Source: Bacillota bacterium
Lineage (GTDB): Bacteria > Bacillota > Clostridia > Acetivibrionales > DTU013
Assembly: GCA_023412915.1 (NCBI GenBank)
Contig: JAEZRE010000009.1
Span: 1 to 64,000 of the forward strand
Length of the DNA: 64,000 nucleotides
Direction: 5' to 3'
Position 1 is the stretch's first letter. Each line of letters starts with the position of its first letter. The position numbers and the translations under genes were made by a program. Positions 53,238-62,643 of this stretch are shown here, piece by piece. The notes under the pieces were generated by a model. It was not told where the DNA came from. It was given only the letters and a program-made list of their open reading frames with translations, and ran no database searches.

Positions 53238-55214
53238 ATGCAATATGGCAAATCAATTTTTACTGTCAGGCCGAATGATCCTATGGCCTGTGTTTTCACC
53301 CCCCGGGAGTTCGGCGCCGATCCCGGCGGCAATGGCGATAACACCTGCGCTCTTCAAACGGCAATAGACAAGCTGGAGGCAGAGGCGCAGAACGGAATTA
53401 TCTTCATCCCGGAAGGCATCTATCGTTTTTCGGGGACCGTTCAATTGTGGCGAGGCATCCGACTTATCGGTTTCGGAGACAAACGTCCGGTATTCACTGT
53501 GGCAGACAATACCCCGGGCTTTCAGGGACCGGATTCCAAATACATCTTCCACTTCCGTGTGAACAAACCCGGCCCAGACGAAGAGCTTCGGGATGCGCAG
53601 AACACCACTTTCTTCAGCGGTATTCGTAACATAGACTTCAAACTGGGCAGAGGGAACCCCGGACTGGTTGCCTGCCGTTTCAGGGTAGCCCAGCTATGCT
53701 CAATAGAAGATGCCGATTTCTATATGGAAGACAACCGTGCAGCTGTCGAGATGGTAGGCAATGAAATTGAACGCTGCCGCTTCTTTGGAGGACAGTACGG
53801 CATTCTTACCGGCGAAACCGTCCCATACTGGCCCTTCTATCTGGGTGACTGCGTTTTCTCCGGCCAATCCAGGGCCTGCATTTCGACCTATCGCGCCGGA
53901 ATGACAATGCTTCGCAACACGCTCTCCAACGCACCCTACGGTGTGTATGTACCGAACAAGGAGCGTGACAACCATTACATCGAAGAATTCGAACGCCTGT
54001 ACATGCAGGATTGCCGCCTGGAAAACCTGTCGGAAGCCGGCATCAGCATGAACATGGTGCGTTATCCCCAGAACTGGCTGCATGCCAACAAAATATTCTG
54101 CAGGAATGTGCCGCGGTTCCTTGAATCCTTCGGGTATCAGTATAACCATCACATCGGGGTCCCCCATATCGAGCCGGAAACGGAATGCTACAGCGTAAAC
54201 ATAGATATGGGTCTGCGCATCGACGTGGATAACGAGGACGTCAACCGACGCTTTGATCTGCGCTATTGCATTCAACCGGAAAAAGACCTGCCTGCCCCCT
54301 CCGATCCCGACTATGTACTCATGCCTTCAGTGACGGATTGGGTCAATATCAAAGATCTGGGCGCTAAAGGCGATGGAGTGACCGATGATACGCGTGCATT
54401 TGAAAGGGCTATTGCTCAGCACAAGGCAATATATCTGCCCCAGGGCAAATATATGATCTCGTCCGGGCTTGAACTGAAGCAGGACACCGCTATTCTGGGG
54501 CTGCATTGCAGTATGACCAGACTTTGTTTGAAGGATCACACCCCGGGTTATGATAACGACAAAATACCGGCTGCAATGTTCAAAATACCGGAGGGCGGTT
54601 TGAACCATATTTCTGGTGTCTGCTTCGACGGCGGCAAAAACAGGGGGGTAATCCAGGTGGAATGGATGGGCGATCCATCCTCAATTATGGAAGACTGCCT
54701 TTTCGACTTCGGCGGACACGGCGGCGTCAGTAAAGGCCGTGACCGTTACTATGGCATTTATGTGCATGATAATGGCGCCGGTGTGTTCAAGAACATATGG
54801 ATGCCCGACGTGTGGACGAGGGACGGCTTCCATATCAGTAATACCTCCGCTCCCGGCCAGATCTGGATGATTTCCGTCGAACACCATCTGGATGTCGAAG
54901 TTGTGCTCGAGAATGTTTCCAACTGGAAAATTGTCGCGCTGCAGACTGAGGAGAACCTTGGCAGCGAGTACGCTTCATCGCTTCGCATCGAGGACTGCCG
55001 GGATCTCGAAATCGCCAACCTGTTTCAATACAGAGTACAGGCCATCGAGATTCAACATCCTAACGCGACTTCCATTAACAATTGCAAGAATCTGACCATT
55101 AACGGCATTCACTGCTTCAGTATCGGACCCACGCCCTTTACCAACTCCGCCCTGATAGACGGAAGGCTGTATATCAAGGATCAGGAGATTGGCACTTTGC
55201 ATGTGAATTGCTAA
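53238..55214 (+). CDS. Right-handed beta-helix protein, pectate-lyase-superfamily type
   Basis: The 658-residue protein has two pectate-lyase-3-like beta-helix units. The first begins REFGADPGGNGDNTCALQTA (about 20) with GIIFIPEGIYRFSGTVQLWR; the second begins WVNIKDLGAKGDGVTDDTRA (about 370) with KAIYLPQGKYMISSGLELKQ. This GA(D/K)G-D-(N/D)T-AL-x-A-I start is typical of GH55 and related beta-helix enzymes. No signal peptide is evident. ATG at 53238 lies 8 nt after GGAAGGAAGGA. It stands just upstream of an LplABC importer, which suggests a role on the oligosaccharide imported; activity is unknown. Confidence 0.78.
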   Translation: MQYGKSIFTVRPNDPMACVFTPREFGADPGGNGDNTCALQTAIDKLEAEAQNGIIFIPEGIYRFSGTVQLWRGIRLIGFGDKRPVFTVADNTPGFQGPDSKYIFHFRVNKPGPDEELRDAQNTTFFSGIRNIDFKLGRGNPGLVACRFRVAQLCSIEDADFYMEDNRAAVEMVGNEIERCRFFGGQYGILTGETVPYWPFYLGDCVFSGQSRACISTYRAGMTMLRNTLSNAPYGVYVPNKERDNHYIEEFERLYMQDCRLENLSEAGISMNMVRYPQNWLHANKIFCRNVPRFLESFGYQYNHHIGVPHIEPETECYSVNIDMGLRIDVDNEDVNRRFDLRYCIQPEKDLPAPSDPDYVLMPSVTDWVNIKDLGAKGDGVTDDTRAFERAIAQHKAIYLPQGKYMISSGLELKQDTAILGLHCSMTRLCLKDHTPGYDNDKIPAAMFKIPEGGLNHISGVCFDGGKNRGVIQVEWMGDPSSIMEDCLFDFGGHGGVSKGRDRYYGIYVHDNGAGVFKNIWMPDVWTRDGFHISNTSAPGQIWMISVEHHLDVEVVLENVSNWKIVALQTEENLGSEYASSLRIEDCRDLEIANLFQYRVQAIEIQHPNATSINNCKNLTINGIHCFSIGPTPFTNSALIDGRLYIKDQEIGTLHVNC

Positions 55215-55350
55215 CAACTTTATTTATTCATATAAAAACTAAAGTTTTTACCGTTTTAACATTTGCCGCCTATTTATATAATTAGTTTGTCAGAAGTATC
55301 AGAGTTTTTTCCGGAGAAACCCTTATACATGACAAAAAGGAGGATATTTT

Positions 55351-57078
55351 ATGAAAGCAGGCCGCATTTTAACTCTCGTAATAGCAGTTGCATTGTTATT
55401 GACGATGTTCGCAGGCTGTCAGCAATCAGGGGATACGGCAAGTGAGAAAACAGTGACCACCGATGCCAATTCAACAGCTGCAAGCTCGGCTTCTACTGCC
55501 GAGAAACCGAAAGAAATCAAGACCTACACCGCATTTGTAAACGGTCCGGCCTTGATAAGCGGGGATGATTGGGATACTCCCGTCGGCAAGAAAATTACCG
55601 AATTATCGGGTGTAAAACTGATCGTCGATCGTCCGGTCGGTTCCGACACAAGGCAAAAAGCAGGCGTTATGATCGCTTCGGGCGATTACCCGGATATGAT
55701 CTGGGGCGGCGAGGCCATGGGTGAATTCCAGGCGGCACAGGCGCTTCTTCCGTTGAATGATTTGATCGACAAATACGGAACGAACATAAAACAATCATAC
55801 CGCCCGTCTGAATTAAACCTTTTGAAGCAGAAAGACGGTAATATTTACTTTATAGGAACGCTGAGAGCCTCTGTCGACAATCTTTATCCCGCGGCTGGTT
55901 ACTATCTTACCAGGGATGTGCTTGAACAGCTGGGATGGCCCAAAATAAAGACATTAAGCCAGTACAAGCAGGCGATAAGGGATTATGTGAAGAAGAATCC
56001 CGAGTCCAACGGCGTTGCCAATATAGGCTTCTCACTTACAACAGAGGGCAGCAGAATATCTTCGCTGCAGTATGGCGCTCCGAGATACCTTTCCGGAAAC
56101 CCGAACGACGGCGTAACGGTCATAGACCCGAATACCTTCCAGGCAAAGGTGGTTTTGACTCAGGATTTCAATCTTGAATACCTGAAGTTCATGAACGAAT
56201 TCTGGAAGGAAGGTCTTCTCGACAAGGAAATCTTCATGCAGACCACCGAACAGTACAATGCTAAGATCAGCTCCGGACGTCTTGTCGGTTTCTTCGACCA
56301 GAGATGGTCCATAAACAATGCATTGATTGCTGTTGATCAGCAGAAGATGTACAACAAGTACCCGGTCGCGTTGCCAATCGTATTTGACAATGTCCAGCAG
56401 GAAAAATATCAGGGTCCATTGTCCTTCGCTACATCGAATGGTATAGCCATCAGTAAGAAAGCAAAGGATCCCGATGCAATCATGCAGTTCCTCGATTGGA
56501 TGTGCTCCGAAGACGCCACCAAGCTGTATTATTGGGGTGTCGAAAATGTAGATTACACTGTTAAAGACGGAAAACTGGCAAAGACTGAGGAACAGTGGGC
56601 TAACTTCAACAGTCCGGATTACAACAATAAAGAGGGTATAGGCATATTCCAGTATCTGCCTGTAAGAGAAGGCCTCGCCAATGATTTCGGCAAGCTTTCA
56701 GACGGCAGCTGGGTCAATCCGAAAAACAGTGAAGATTATATCAATTTGAAGTACAGGCCTGACGAGAAGGAAATCCTGAATGCATACAACATCAAGACGT
56801 TCAATGATCTCTTTGCTCCCAACTATCCCGCAACCTACGAAGTAGGCTGGTCGCTGCGCTCCAAGCTGCAGTCCGATCATCCGGGAAAGGTGGCAATAGA
56901 GAAGGCGCTTGAGACATCGACTCAGTACATTCCGAAGATAATCATGTCGAAGACCCAGGATGATTTCGACAATCTGTGGAAAGAGTACCAGGGCAAGCTT
57001 GCTAAACTTGATCTGAAGGCATATGAGGATGCAATCAGCCAGATGGCCAAGGATGGATCCGTATATTACAAAAACTAA
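55351..57078 (+). CDS. Extracellular solute-binding lipoprotein (LplA-like)
   Basis: The 575-residue lipoprotein (ALLLTMFAGCQQ, lipidated Cys about 24) belongs to the large clostridial LplA/YtcQ family of family-1 binding proteins. Supporting segments: MIASGDYPDMIWGGEAMGEF (about 105-125), LPLNDLIDKYGTNIKQSYRP and SNGIAISKKAKDPDAIMQFL. These serve complex-oligosaccharide importers. A strong AGGAGG precedes ATG. Two permeases follow, no ATPase is adjacent, so a shared MsmX-type ATPase elsewhere is likely. Confidence 0.88.
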   Translation: MKAGRILTLVIAVALLLTMFAGCQQSGDTASEKTVTTDANSTAASSASTAEKPKEIKTYTAFVNGPALISGDDWDTPVGKKITELSGVKLIVDRPVGSDTRQKAGVMIASGDYPDMIWGGEAMGEFQAAQALLPLNDLIDKYGTNIKQSYRPSELNLLKQKDGNIYFIGTLRASVDNLYPAAGYYLTRDVLEQLGWPKIKTLSQYKQAIRDYVKKNPESNGVANIGFSLTTEGSRISSLQYGAPRYLSGNPNDGVTVIDPNTFQAKVVLTQDFNLEYLKFMNEFWKEGLLDKEIFMQTTEQYNAKISSGRLVGFFDQRWSINNALIAVDQQKMYNKYPVALPIVFDNVQQEKYQGPLSFATSNGIAISKKAKDPDAIMQFLDWMCSEDATKLYYWGVENVDYTVKDGKLAKTEEQWANFNSPDYNNKEGIGIFQYLPVREGLANDFGKLSDGSWVNPKNSEDYINLKYRPDEKEILNAYNIKTFNDLFAPNYPATYEVGWSLRSKLQSDHPGKVAIEKALETSTQYIPKIIMSKTQDDFDNLWKEYQGKLAKLDLKAYEDAISQMAKDGSVYYKN

Positions 57079-57112
57079 AGCGCGCTAAAACGGGACTTAA
57101 AGGATAAAGGCG

Positions 57113-57146
57113 GAGCAGGCAGGAGAAGTTCGTCTTCTGCCTGCTC
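57113..57146 (+). promoter_or_regulatory. Hairpin between binding protein and permease genes
   Basis: GAGCAGGCAGGAGA and TCTTCTGCCTGCTC form a nearly perfect 14-bp stem without a T-run. Probably protects the binding-protein message or partly limits read-through, giving more binding protein than permease. Confidence 0.55.
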
Positions 57147-57182
57147 TGTATAAGTGCCGATCTATCAGGCAGGAGGATAATT

Positions 57183-58148
57183 ATGCAGCAAATAGTCAAA
57201 TCAAACGAAAGAACAGATATCGCACCTGTCCGTAAAGGTACATTGCTGCGGAAGTTGATAGAGCAAAAACAGCTTGTCGTGTTGTCGGTACCTTTTATGA
57301 TCCTTGTTATAATATTCAACTACGTTCCTCTATGGGGATGGCTGATGGCGTTTAAGGATTATAAACCCGGAGTATATACCGTACTGAATGCTCCCTGGGT
57401 CGGTTTAAAAAACTTCCAGGAGCTTTTCAGCGATTCATATTTTTACCTGGCACTTCGCAACACCCTTGGAATCAGCAGCCTTAAGCTGATATTCGGCTTT
57501 GTTGCCGCAATAACCCTGGCAGTGATGTTGAATGAAGTAAAGCTGAAGGTTTTCAAGAGAACTGTTCAAACAATCTCATATTTACCGCATTTCATATCCT
57601 GGGTCGTAGCAGCCAATATAGTATTTATGTCGCTTTCACCTGACGGCGGCATAGTGAATACGGTTCTTGTAAACCTTGGGCTGGTTAAGGAAGCCGTTCC
57701 GTTTATGGGAATGAAGGAATACTTTTGGCTGATAATCGCCATCTCAAACGTATGGAAGGACGTCGGCTGGGGAGCGATCATATATCTGTCGGCTATGGCC
57801 GGCATAGACCCATGCCTTTACGAGTCGGCTGCAATAGACGGAGCAGGAAGACTGAAGAGGATTTTCCATGTTACGATTCCGTCCATAGCTCCGACAATAA
57901 AGATACTGCTGGTACTGAATATCGGATGGATCCTGTATTCAGGGTTCGAACAGGTTTACCTTCTCGGAAATTCCTCTGTGGATGAAGTCGCACGCACCCT
58001 GGAGATCTACGTATACAATTATGCAATGAAATACTTCCGTTTTTCCTACGGTACTGCAATAGGAATATTCAACTCGGTTGTATCATTCGTACTGATAACG
58101 ATTGCCAACAGAGTATCAAAGAAGGTCGACGGGGAAGGCATTTTCTAA
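57183..58148 (+). CDS. ABC transporter permease (LplB-like)
   Basis: A 321-residue permease with six helices. It starts with a basic cytoplasmic segment and has the EAA-loop ESAAIDGAGRLKRIFHVTIP (about 217-237) that contacts the ATPase. FNYVPLWGWLMAFKDYKPG near 40-60 is characteristic of LplB/YteP permeases. ATG at 57183 follows AGGAGGATAATT. Partner of the next gene. Confidence 0.9.
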   Translation: MQQIVKSNERTDIAPVRKGTLLRKLIEQKQLVVLSVPFMILVIIFNYVPLWGWLMAFKDYKPGVYTVLNAPWVGLKNFQELFSDSYFYLALRNTLGISSLKLIFGFVAAITLAVMLNEVKLKVFKRTVQTISYLPHFISWVVAANIVFMSLSPDGGIVNTVLVNLGLVKEAVPFMGMKEYFWLIIAISNVWKDVGWGAIIYLSAMAGIDPCLYESAAIDGAGRLKRIFHVTIPSIAPTIKILLVLNIGWILYSGFEQVYLLGNSSVDEVARTLEIYVYNYAMKYFRFSYGTAIGIFNSVVSFVLITIANRVSKKVDGEGIF

Positions 58149-58160
58149 AGGAGGGATGGT

Positions 58161-59084
58161 ATGGCTCGTATTCGTATTTCTATCAGTGAAAGAATGGAAA
58201 GCGTCATATTTGATACATTGAACTATACTATATTGGTCTTTATATGTATAGTAACGCTTTATCCGTTTTTAAACACGCTGGCAATTTCCTTAAACGACGC
58301 AATCGATACGGTGCGCGGCGGCATATATATATGGCCGAGAGTGTTTTCGCCGTATAACTATATAAAGTTATTCTCGGAGAACAAGAGTATAGTGAACTCC
58401 ACTTTTATTTCAGCATCCAGAGCGGTCGTCGGTTCGGCATTGGGCGTATTTTCCTGTATGTCCCTGGCCTTTACTCTTAGCCGGAAGGATTTTGTACTGA
58501 GAAAAGTATTCACCAAGCTGCTGGTTTATACCATGTATTTCAGTGGTGGGATCATACCGGTATATATGCTGATGAGGTCGCTTGGGCTTATAAACAATTA
58601 CCTGGTATATATTCTTCCGGCAATTATCGGCGCTTACAATATCATGGTTATCAGGAGTTATATAGACGGCCTGCCCGCAGGCTTGATCGAGGCCGCCAAA
58701 ATCGACGGCGCCAGCGAGTACAGGATACTATTCCAGATTATTTTCCCATTAAGCCTGCCGGTACTTGCGGTCATCGTACTGTTTATCGCAGTCTCACAGT
58801 GGAATTCGTGGTTTGACACGATGCTGTACTGTTCGAGCGCAAAGAGTCTGAGCACGCTTCAATTTGAACTTCAGAAAATACTGATGGCTTCAAGGATGCT
58901 GTCTGAATCGGCAGGCGACGCGGCAACATCAATGTCGTCGTCAATGGATGTGTCGGGTATGGTTACGCCGACTTCCATCAGAGCGGCTATGACAATGATT
59001 GCCGTACTGCCGATACTGTGCACATACCCATTGCTCCAGAAGTATTTCATATCGGGACTGACACTCGGAGGAGTCAAAGGATAA
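58161..59084 (+). CDS. ABC transporter permease (LplC/YtcP-like)
   Basis: A 307-residue, six-helix permease. PFLNTLAISLNDAIDTVRGG and IYIWPRVFSPYNYIKLF near 35-70 are typical for YtcP/LplC. The EAA-loop is EAAKIDGASEYRILFQIIFP (about 174-194), and LPILCTYPLLQKYFISGLTL then GGVKG ends the protein. ATG follows AAAGGAGGGATGGT. 12 nt after LplB, completing the importer. Confidence 0.9.
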   Translation: MARIRISISERMESVIFDTLNYTILVFICIVTLYPFLNTLAISLNDAIDTVRGGIYIWPRVFSPYNYIKLFSENKSIVNSTFISASRAVVGSALGVFSCMSLAFTLSRKDFVLRKVFTKLLVYTMYFSGGIIPVYMLMRSLGLINNYLVYILPAIIGAYNIMVIRSYIDGLPAGLIEAAKIDGASEYRILFQIIFPLSLPVLAVIVLFIAVSQWNSWFDTMLYCSSAKSLSTLQFELQKILMASRMLSESAGDAATSMSSSMDVSGMVTPTSIRAAMTMIAVLPILCTYPLLQKYFISGLTLGGVKG

Positions 59085-59099
59085 TTTGTTAGATGGGAC

Positions 59100-59142
59100 A
59101 AAGTCGGTTTTCACGCATCATTCGTGCGAGAGAACCGACTTT
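59100..59142 (+). terminator. Terminator of the importer operon, overlapping the yesN-like end
   Basis: AAAGTCGGTT (59100-59109) pairs with AACCGACTTT (59133-59142), with further CGCA/TGCG pairing inside. The hairpin contains the last codons of the convergent regulator gene, whose stop is at 59118. Confidence 0.75.
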
Positions 59143-60722
59143 CTGTATTGTGTGGGCGACATGCCCGATACTTTCTCAAACTTGCTGCCGAAATAAGTGT
59201 TATCGGTATATCCAACCATGTATGCAATTTCATATATCTTCAGCTCAGTCATCTTTAAAAGCCTCATTGCCTCTTCAATACGCAGCTTGTGCAGATAATC
59301 GTTGAAATACATCCCGAATTTCTTTTTAAACAGCTGCCCGAGATATACCGGATTGATGTAGAAGGTCTCCGCAATACTTTTTAGTGAAATATTGCTTTTA
59401 AAGTTTTTTTGTATATACGATTCGATATCGCACAATATACCGCTTGATTTGTTTTCCTTCAAGTGTCTCAAATAATCGGCGCATTCGATACAAAATTCTA
59501 GAAGGCTTTTCTTAATAATATGGATACGGGTTTCATTGATATCGGGAAAGGCTATTTTCTCGGATAACTCGTTTGCATCCCTCTGCCACCGGGTGATATT
59601 CATGCACGATGCAAAGACGTCAAACTCAAATTTAATAATGTACGCTTTAACAAGATTGGGAGCAATCAGCTTTTCCTGTATTTCGTGGAACAGATCCTCG
59701 ACATGCTGTTTAACAGCATCCTGCCTGCCGTTTTCAATATCCTCCTGTAAAATATGAAAAGACTCTATGTTTCCTATATCATGGGAAAAGGTCATGTCCT
59801 TCTGATCGTCATAATGAAAAATGCGGCATTCCTGTTTGTAGAAATATGAATTTCGATGGACTTCAAGGCAGGTTTTGAAGGATTTTTTTATTTCGGCGAT
59901 ACTATTCACCATAGTGCCTGCACATACTGTGACTTTCATATCCCCGATGCCTGTAAAGCCTTTATAGAGCCTGTCTGTAAACACTTCTATCCTGCCGTCG
60001 TATCTGGAAAGATTATTTTTTCCCACAATCATTCCATATCTGTATACGAATTCTCTATGGATATTAAGAGCGTTTTCCTTGCCAATAGCTTTGAAAATAG
60101 TTTCCTCGATAAGCTGGCTGCTTCTAAGCATCTCCTCATCACTCAGCTTACCGGTCCATTCATCATAATTGTCTATCTCTACAAGCACATAATGAATATT
60201 GTCGCCTTCGGTCAGACTCAGCCATTGTCTGGCGTTATCCAGCACTTGTTCGTTAATCTCGCCCTCTTCCAGCCTTATTACGGTTTCGGTGGCAATTGCC
60301 CTGGCGCTGCTATAAAACTCCCCGTCCTTGGACAGTTCTCTGTATATTTCCTGACGGAAACGGTCCAGTATCCCGAGTAGTTCATTCTCTTCAATGGGCT
60401 TTAAAATATAATCCATCACATTATACTTCATGGCTGTTCTTGCATACTCAAAATCATCATAGCCGCTCAGTATGATGAATTTAGATGAAACCTGCATTTC
60501 CTTTACGGCTATCCTTATCATTTCCAAGCCGTCTATTTGCGGCATTTTTATGTCGGTAATCACGAGGTTGGGAGAATAAAGCCGGATCATTTCGAGCGCT
60601 TCCGCTCCGTTTTCCGCCTCGCCGCAAACATAAAACCCATATTTCTCCCAATCGATGATAGCCAAAAGATATTGCCTGACATATGGCTCATCGTCTACGA
60701 TCAGTACCTTCAGCATGGACAT
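59118..60722 (-). CDS. YesN-type response regulator (receiver plus AraC)
   Basis: The 534-residue regulator has a receiver (VLIVDDEPYVRQYLLAII; phospho-acceptor Asp about 56 in LVITDIKMPQIDG; Lys in YILKPI) and a C-terminal AraC domain (about 430-534: SLKSIAETFYINPVYLGQLF, KIYEIAYMVGYTDNTYFGSK). ATG at 60722 lies 8 nt after GGAAGGG. It follows its kinase by 15 nt and converges on the LplABC-type operon, which it probably activates. It differs clearly from the paralogue at 27153. Confidence 0.9.
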   Translation of the reverse strand: MSMLKVLIVDDEPYVRQYLLAIIDWEKYGFYVCGEAENGAEALEMIRLYSPNLVITDIKMPQIDGLEMIRIAVKEMQVSSKFIILSGYDDFEYARTAMKYNVMDYILKPIEENELLGILDRFRQEIYRELSKDGEFYSSARAIATETVIRLEEGEINEQVLDNARQWLSLTEGDNIHYVLVEIDNYDEWTGKLSDEEMLRSSQLIEETIFKAIGKENALNIHREFVYRYGMIVGKNNLSRYDGRIEVFTDRLYKGFTGIGDMKVTVCAGTMVNSIAEIKKSFKTCLEVHRNSYFYKQECRIFHYDDQKDMTFSHDIGNIESFHILQEDIENGRQDAVKQHVEDLFHEIQEKLIAPNLVKAYIIKFEFDVFASCMNITRWQRDANELSEKIAFPDINETRIHIIKKSLLEFCIECADYLRHLKENKSSGILCDIESYIQKNFKSNISLKSIAETFYINPVYLGQLFKKKFGMYFNDYLHKLRIEEAMRLLKMTELKIYEIAYMVGYTDNTYFGSKFEKVSGMSPTQYRKSVLSHE

Positions 60723-60737
60723 TTGGCTTTACCCTTC

Positions 60738-62504
60738 CTATAAGATTGCCGGAATTTTTATATAAACCTGGGTTCCTTCATTTTCAATACTTTTTATATT
60801 AAACTCGAATTCGTTACCATAAAATAGCTTCAATCTGTTGTACACATTACGGATGCCGATATTAGAGCCTTTCAAATTTCCTGTCTCAACCACGCTATTC
60901 CGGATTTCATCGAGCTTTTCGGAGGGGATTCCGCATCCGTTGTCTTCTATCAGTATTTCCAGCTTATCCTCCACTTTTTTAACTGTTAATGCAATCTGGC
61001 CGTTTCCGATTTTCCCTTCAATTCCGTGTACACAGGAATTCTCGATAAACGGCTGTATTGCCATTTTGGTTATTTTATTCTCCAGGATATCCTCCGGAAC
61101 GTATATCTCATAACTCAATTTTTCCGAAAATCTGTATTGCTGAATTTGCAGATAATCTTTTATATATTCTATTTCCGACCTCACAGTAATCAGGTCGTTA
61201 CCCCAGACAAGCATTCTTCTGAAGGTTTTAGACAGGCTCTTTACGATCTCCGCCGTTTCGGTCTCGTTTTTCATAAGACTGCGGATACGAATGGATTCCA
61301 GAGTATTGAAAAGAAAATGGGGATTGATCTGGCTTTGAAGTGCATTCAACTCCGCTTGCTTACGTTCCAATTCCAGATTCTTTTTCTGTATATCAGCCTC
61401 ATATACGTCCTGGATCAGCTTTTTGATTTTAAGCGCCATACTGTTGAAATCCGCCATAAGCTGTCCTATTTCATCGGCGCCGCCCATTTCTTCGATCAGG
61501 TCAAATTGCTGATTCTTAACCTTTTCCATATGCCGCGATATCGTGATGATCCTATGGTTGAAAGACCTGGAAATCAGTATGATTGCAAGGCTCGCGGCCG
61601 TGAGGCTGATTATCGCCAGTAAGGATACAAAACTAAGAGCGGGATAAATCGCTCCCGTTATTCCACTTTCGTTGAAAATACCTACGATCTTCCAGCCTGT
61701 GAGGCAGGTTGTATCGCTGAGATCCATATTTATAACGAATTTGCCAGGTCCCGGCTTAACCTCGTCGAAAGGGGTAAAAAAATTATCGCTGGCCATATAA
61801 TCAGGGTCTGTCGAATATATTATGGCATTATTGTCATCCACCAGAAATATATCCCCATCCATATTCTTGTCGGAAATGATCATTCCGATCGTTTTATAAT
61901 TAAGGTCGATTTTCAGGATGTTCTCATAACCATCATTTATCTTATCCAGCTTCCTTATGATGCTCACTTTCCTTTTAGATGCCAGGGTATTGGATTGTAT
62001 GCCGGAATATACCAGAATCTTGTTATTTATCCTCTGCAGCTTTGAATACCAGATGCTTTGCCTGATTCCATCATTGAGGGTGTAGTAGGTATCCGCGGAG
62101 GCTATTGTGTCATTACTTGTATAAACGTTGATATCCTCTATATTATCGTAAGCGAGGAGATACTTTTTAAGCAGGTCGCGCAGATATTTATTGAAGTATA
62201 TAAAGTAATCCTCAACACCTGTATACTTCTTTTCCAGCAGGTCAGACAGGTTATTGTCCTGATATATGGCATGAGAAAGCGTTATGCCCGAATTAATAAG
62301 CCTGGTGAACTCGTTTTTGGTTTTTTCCATTGATGCTGTTATCTGATTTACGTTTTGAGTCCTTACATTATCCGAAATTTTTTTGTAAAACAAAGCATTA
62401 GTGCAGACAATAGGAATAAAGAGCAACATTATATAAAGGATAAGAAGCTTGTTGCTCAGTTTAATATCATAAAGCTTTCGGGTGAAGAATTTAAATGCTT
62501 TCAT
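60738..62504 (-). CDS. YesM-type membrane sensor histidine kinase
   Basis: The 588-residue kinase has two membrane helices (about 19-40 and 290-312) around a roughly 250-residue extracellular Cache-type sensor, then HAMP (about 315-368), the His_kinase segment QSQINPHFLFNTLESI (His about 398) and a HATPase domain (QPFIENSCVHGI, EDNGCGIP, GIRNVYNRLKLFYG). It likely senses the sugar imported by the adjacent LplABC-type system. Confidence 0.9.
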   Translation of the reverse strand: MKAFKFFTRKLYDIKLSNKLLILYIMLLFIPIVCTNALFYKKISDNVRTQNVNQITASMEKTKNEFTRLINSGITLSHAIYQDNNLSDLLEKKYTGVEDYFIYFNKYLRDLLKKYLLAYDNIEDINVYTSNDTIASADTYYTLNDGIRQSIWYSKLQRINNKILVYSGIQSNTLASKRKVSIIRKLDKINDGYENILKIDLNYKTIGMIISDKNMDGDIFLVDDNNAIIYSTDPDYMASDNFFTPFDEVKPGPGKFVINMDLSDTTCLTGWKIVGIFNESGITGAIYPALSFVSLLAIISLTAASLAIILISRSFNHRIITISRHMEKVKNQQFDLIEEMGGADEIGQLMADFNSMALKIKKLIQDVYEADIQKKNLELERKQAELNALQSQINPHFLFNTLESIRIRSLMKNETETAEIVKSLSKTFRRMLVWGNDLITVRSEIEYIKDYLQIQQYRFSEKLSYEIYVPEDILENKITKMAIQPFIENSCVHGIEGKIGNGQIALTVKKVEDKLEILIEDNGCGIPSEKLDEIRNSVVETGNLKGSNIGIRNVYNRLKLFYGNEFEFNIKSIENEGTQVYIKIPAIL

Positions 62505-62643
62505 ATTTTTCCCCGGTTGAGTTGATAGTTTTTGAGCGTTAACATAATTATATCATAATTAAGTTTTAAAGGTTCGGTGAAATTACTGGAATGACGCCGG
62601 GAGTACAGGCATTGACCGTACTTCTTCGGAGGTGAGTAATTGG

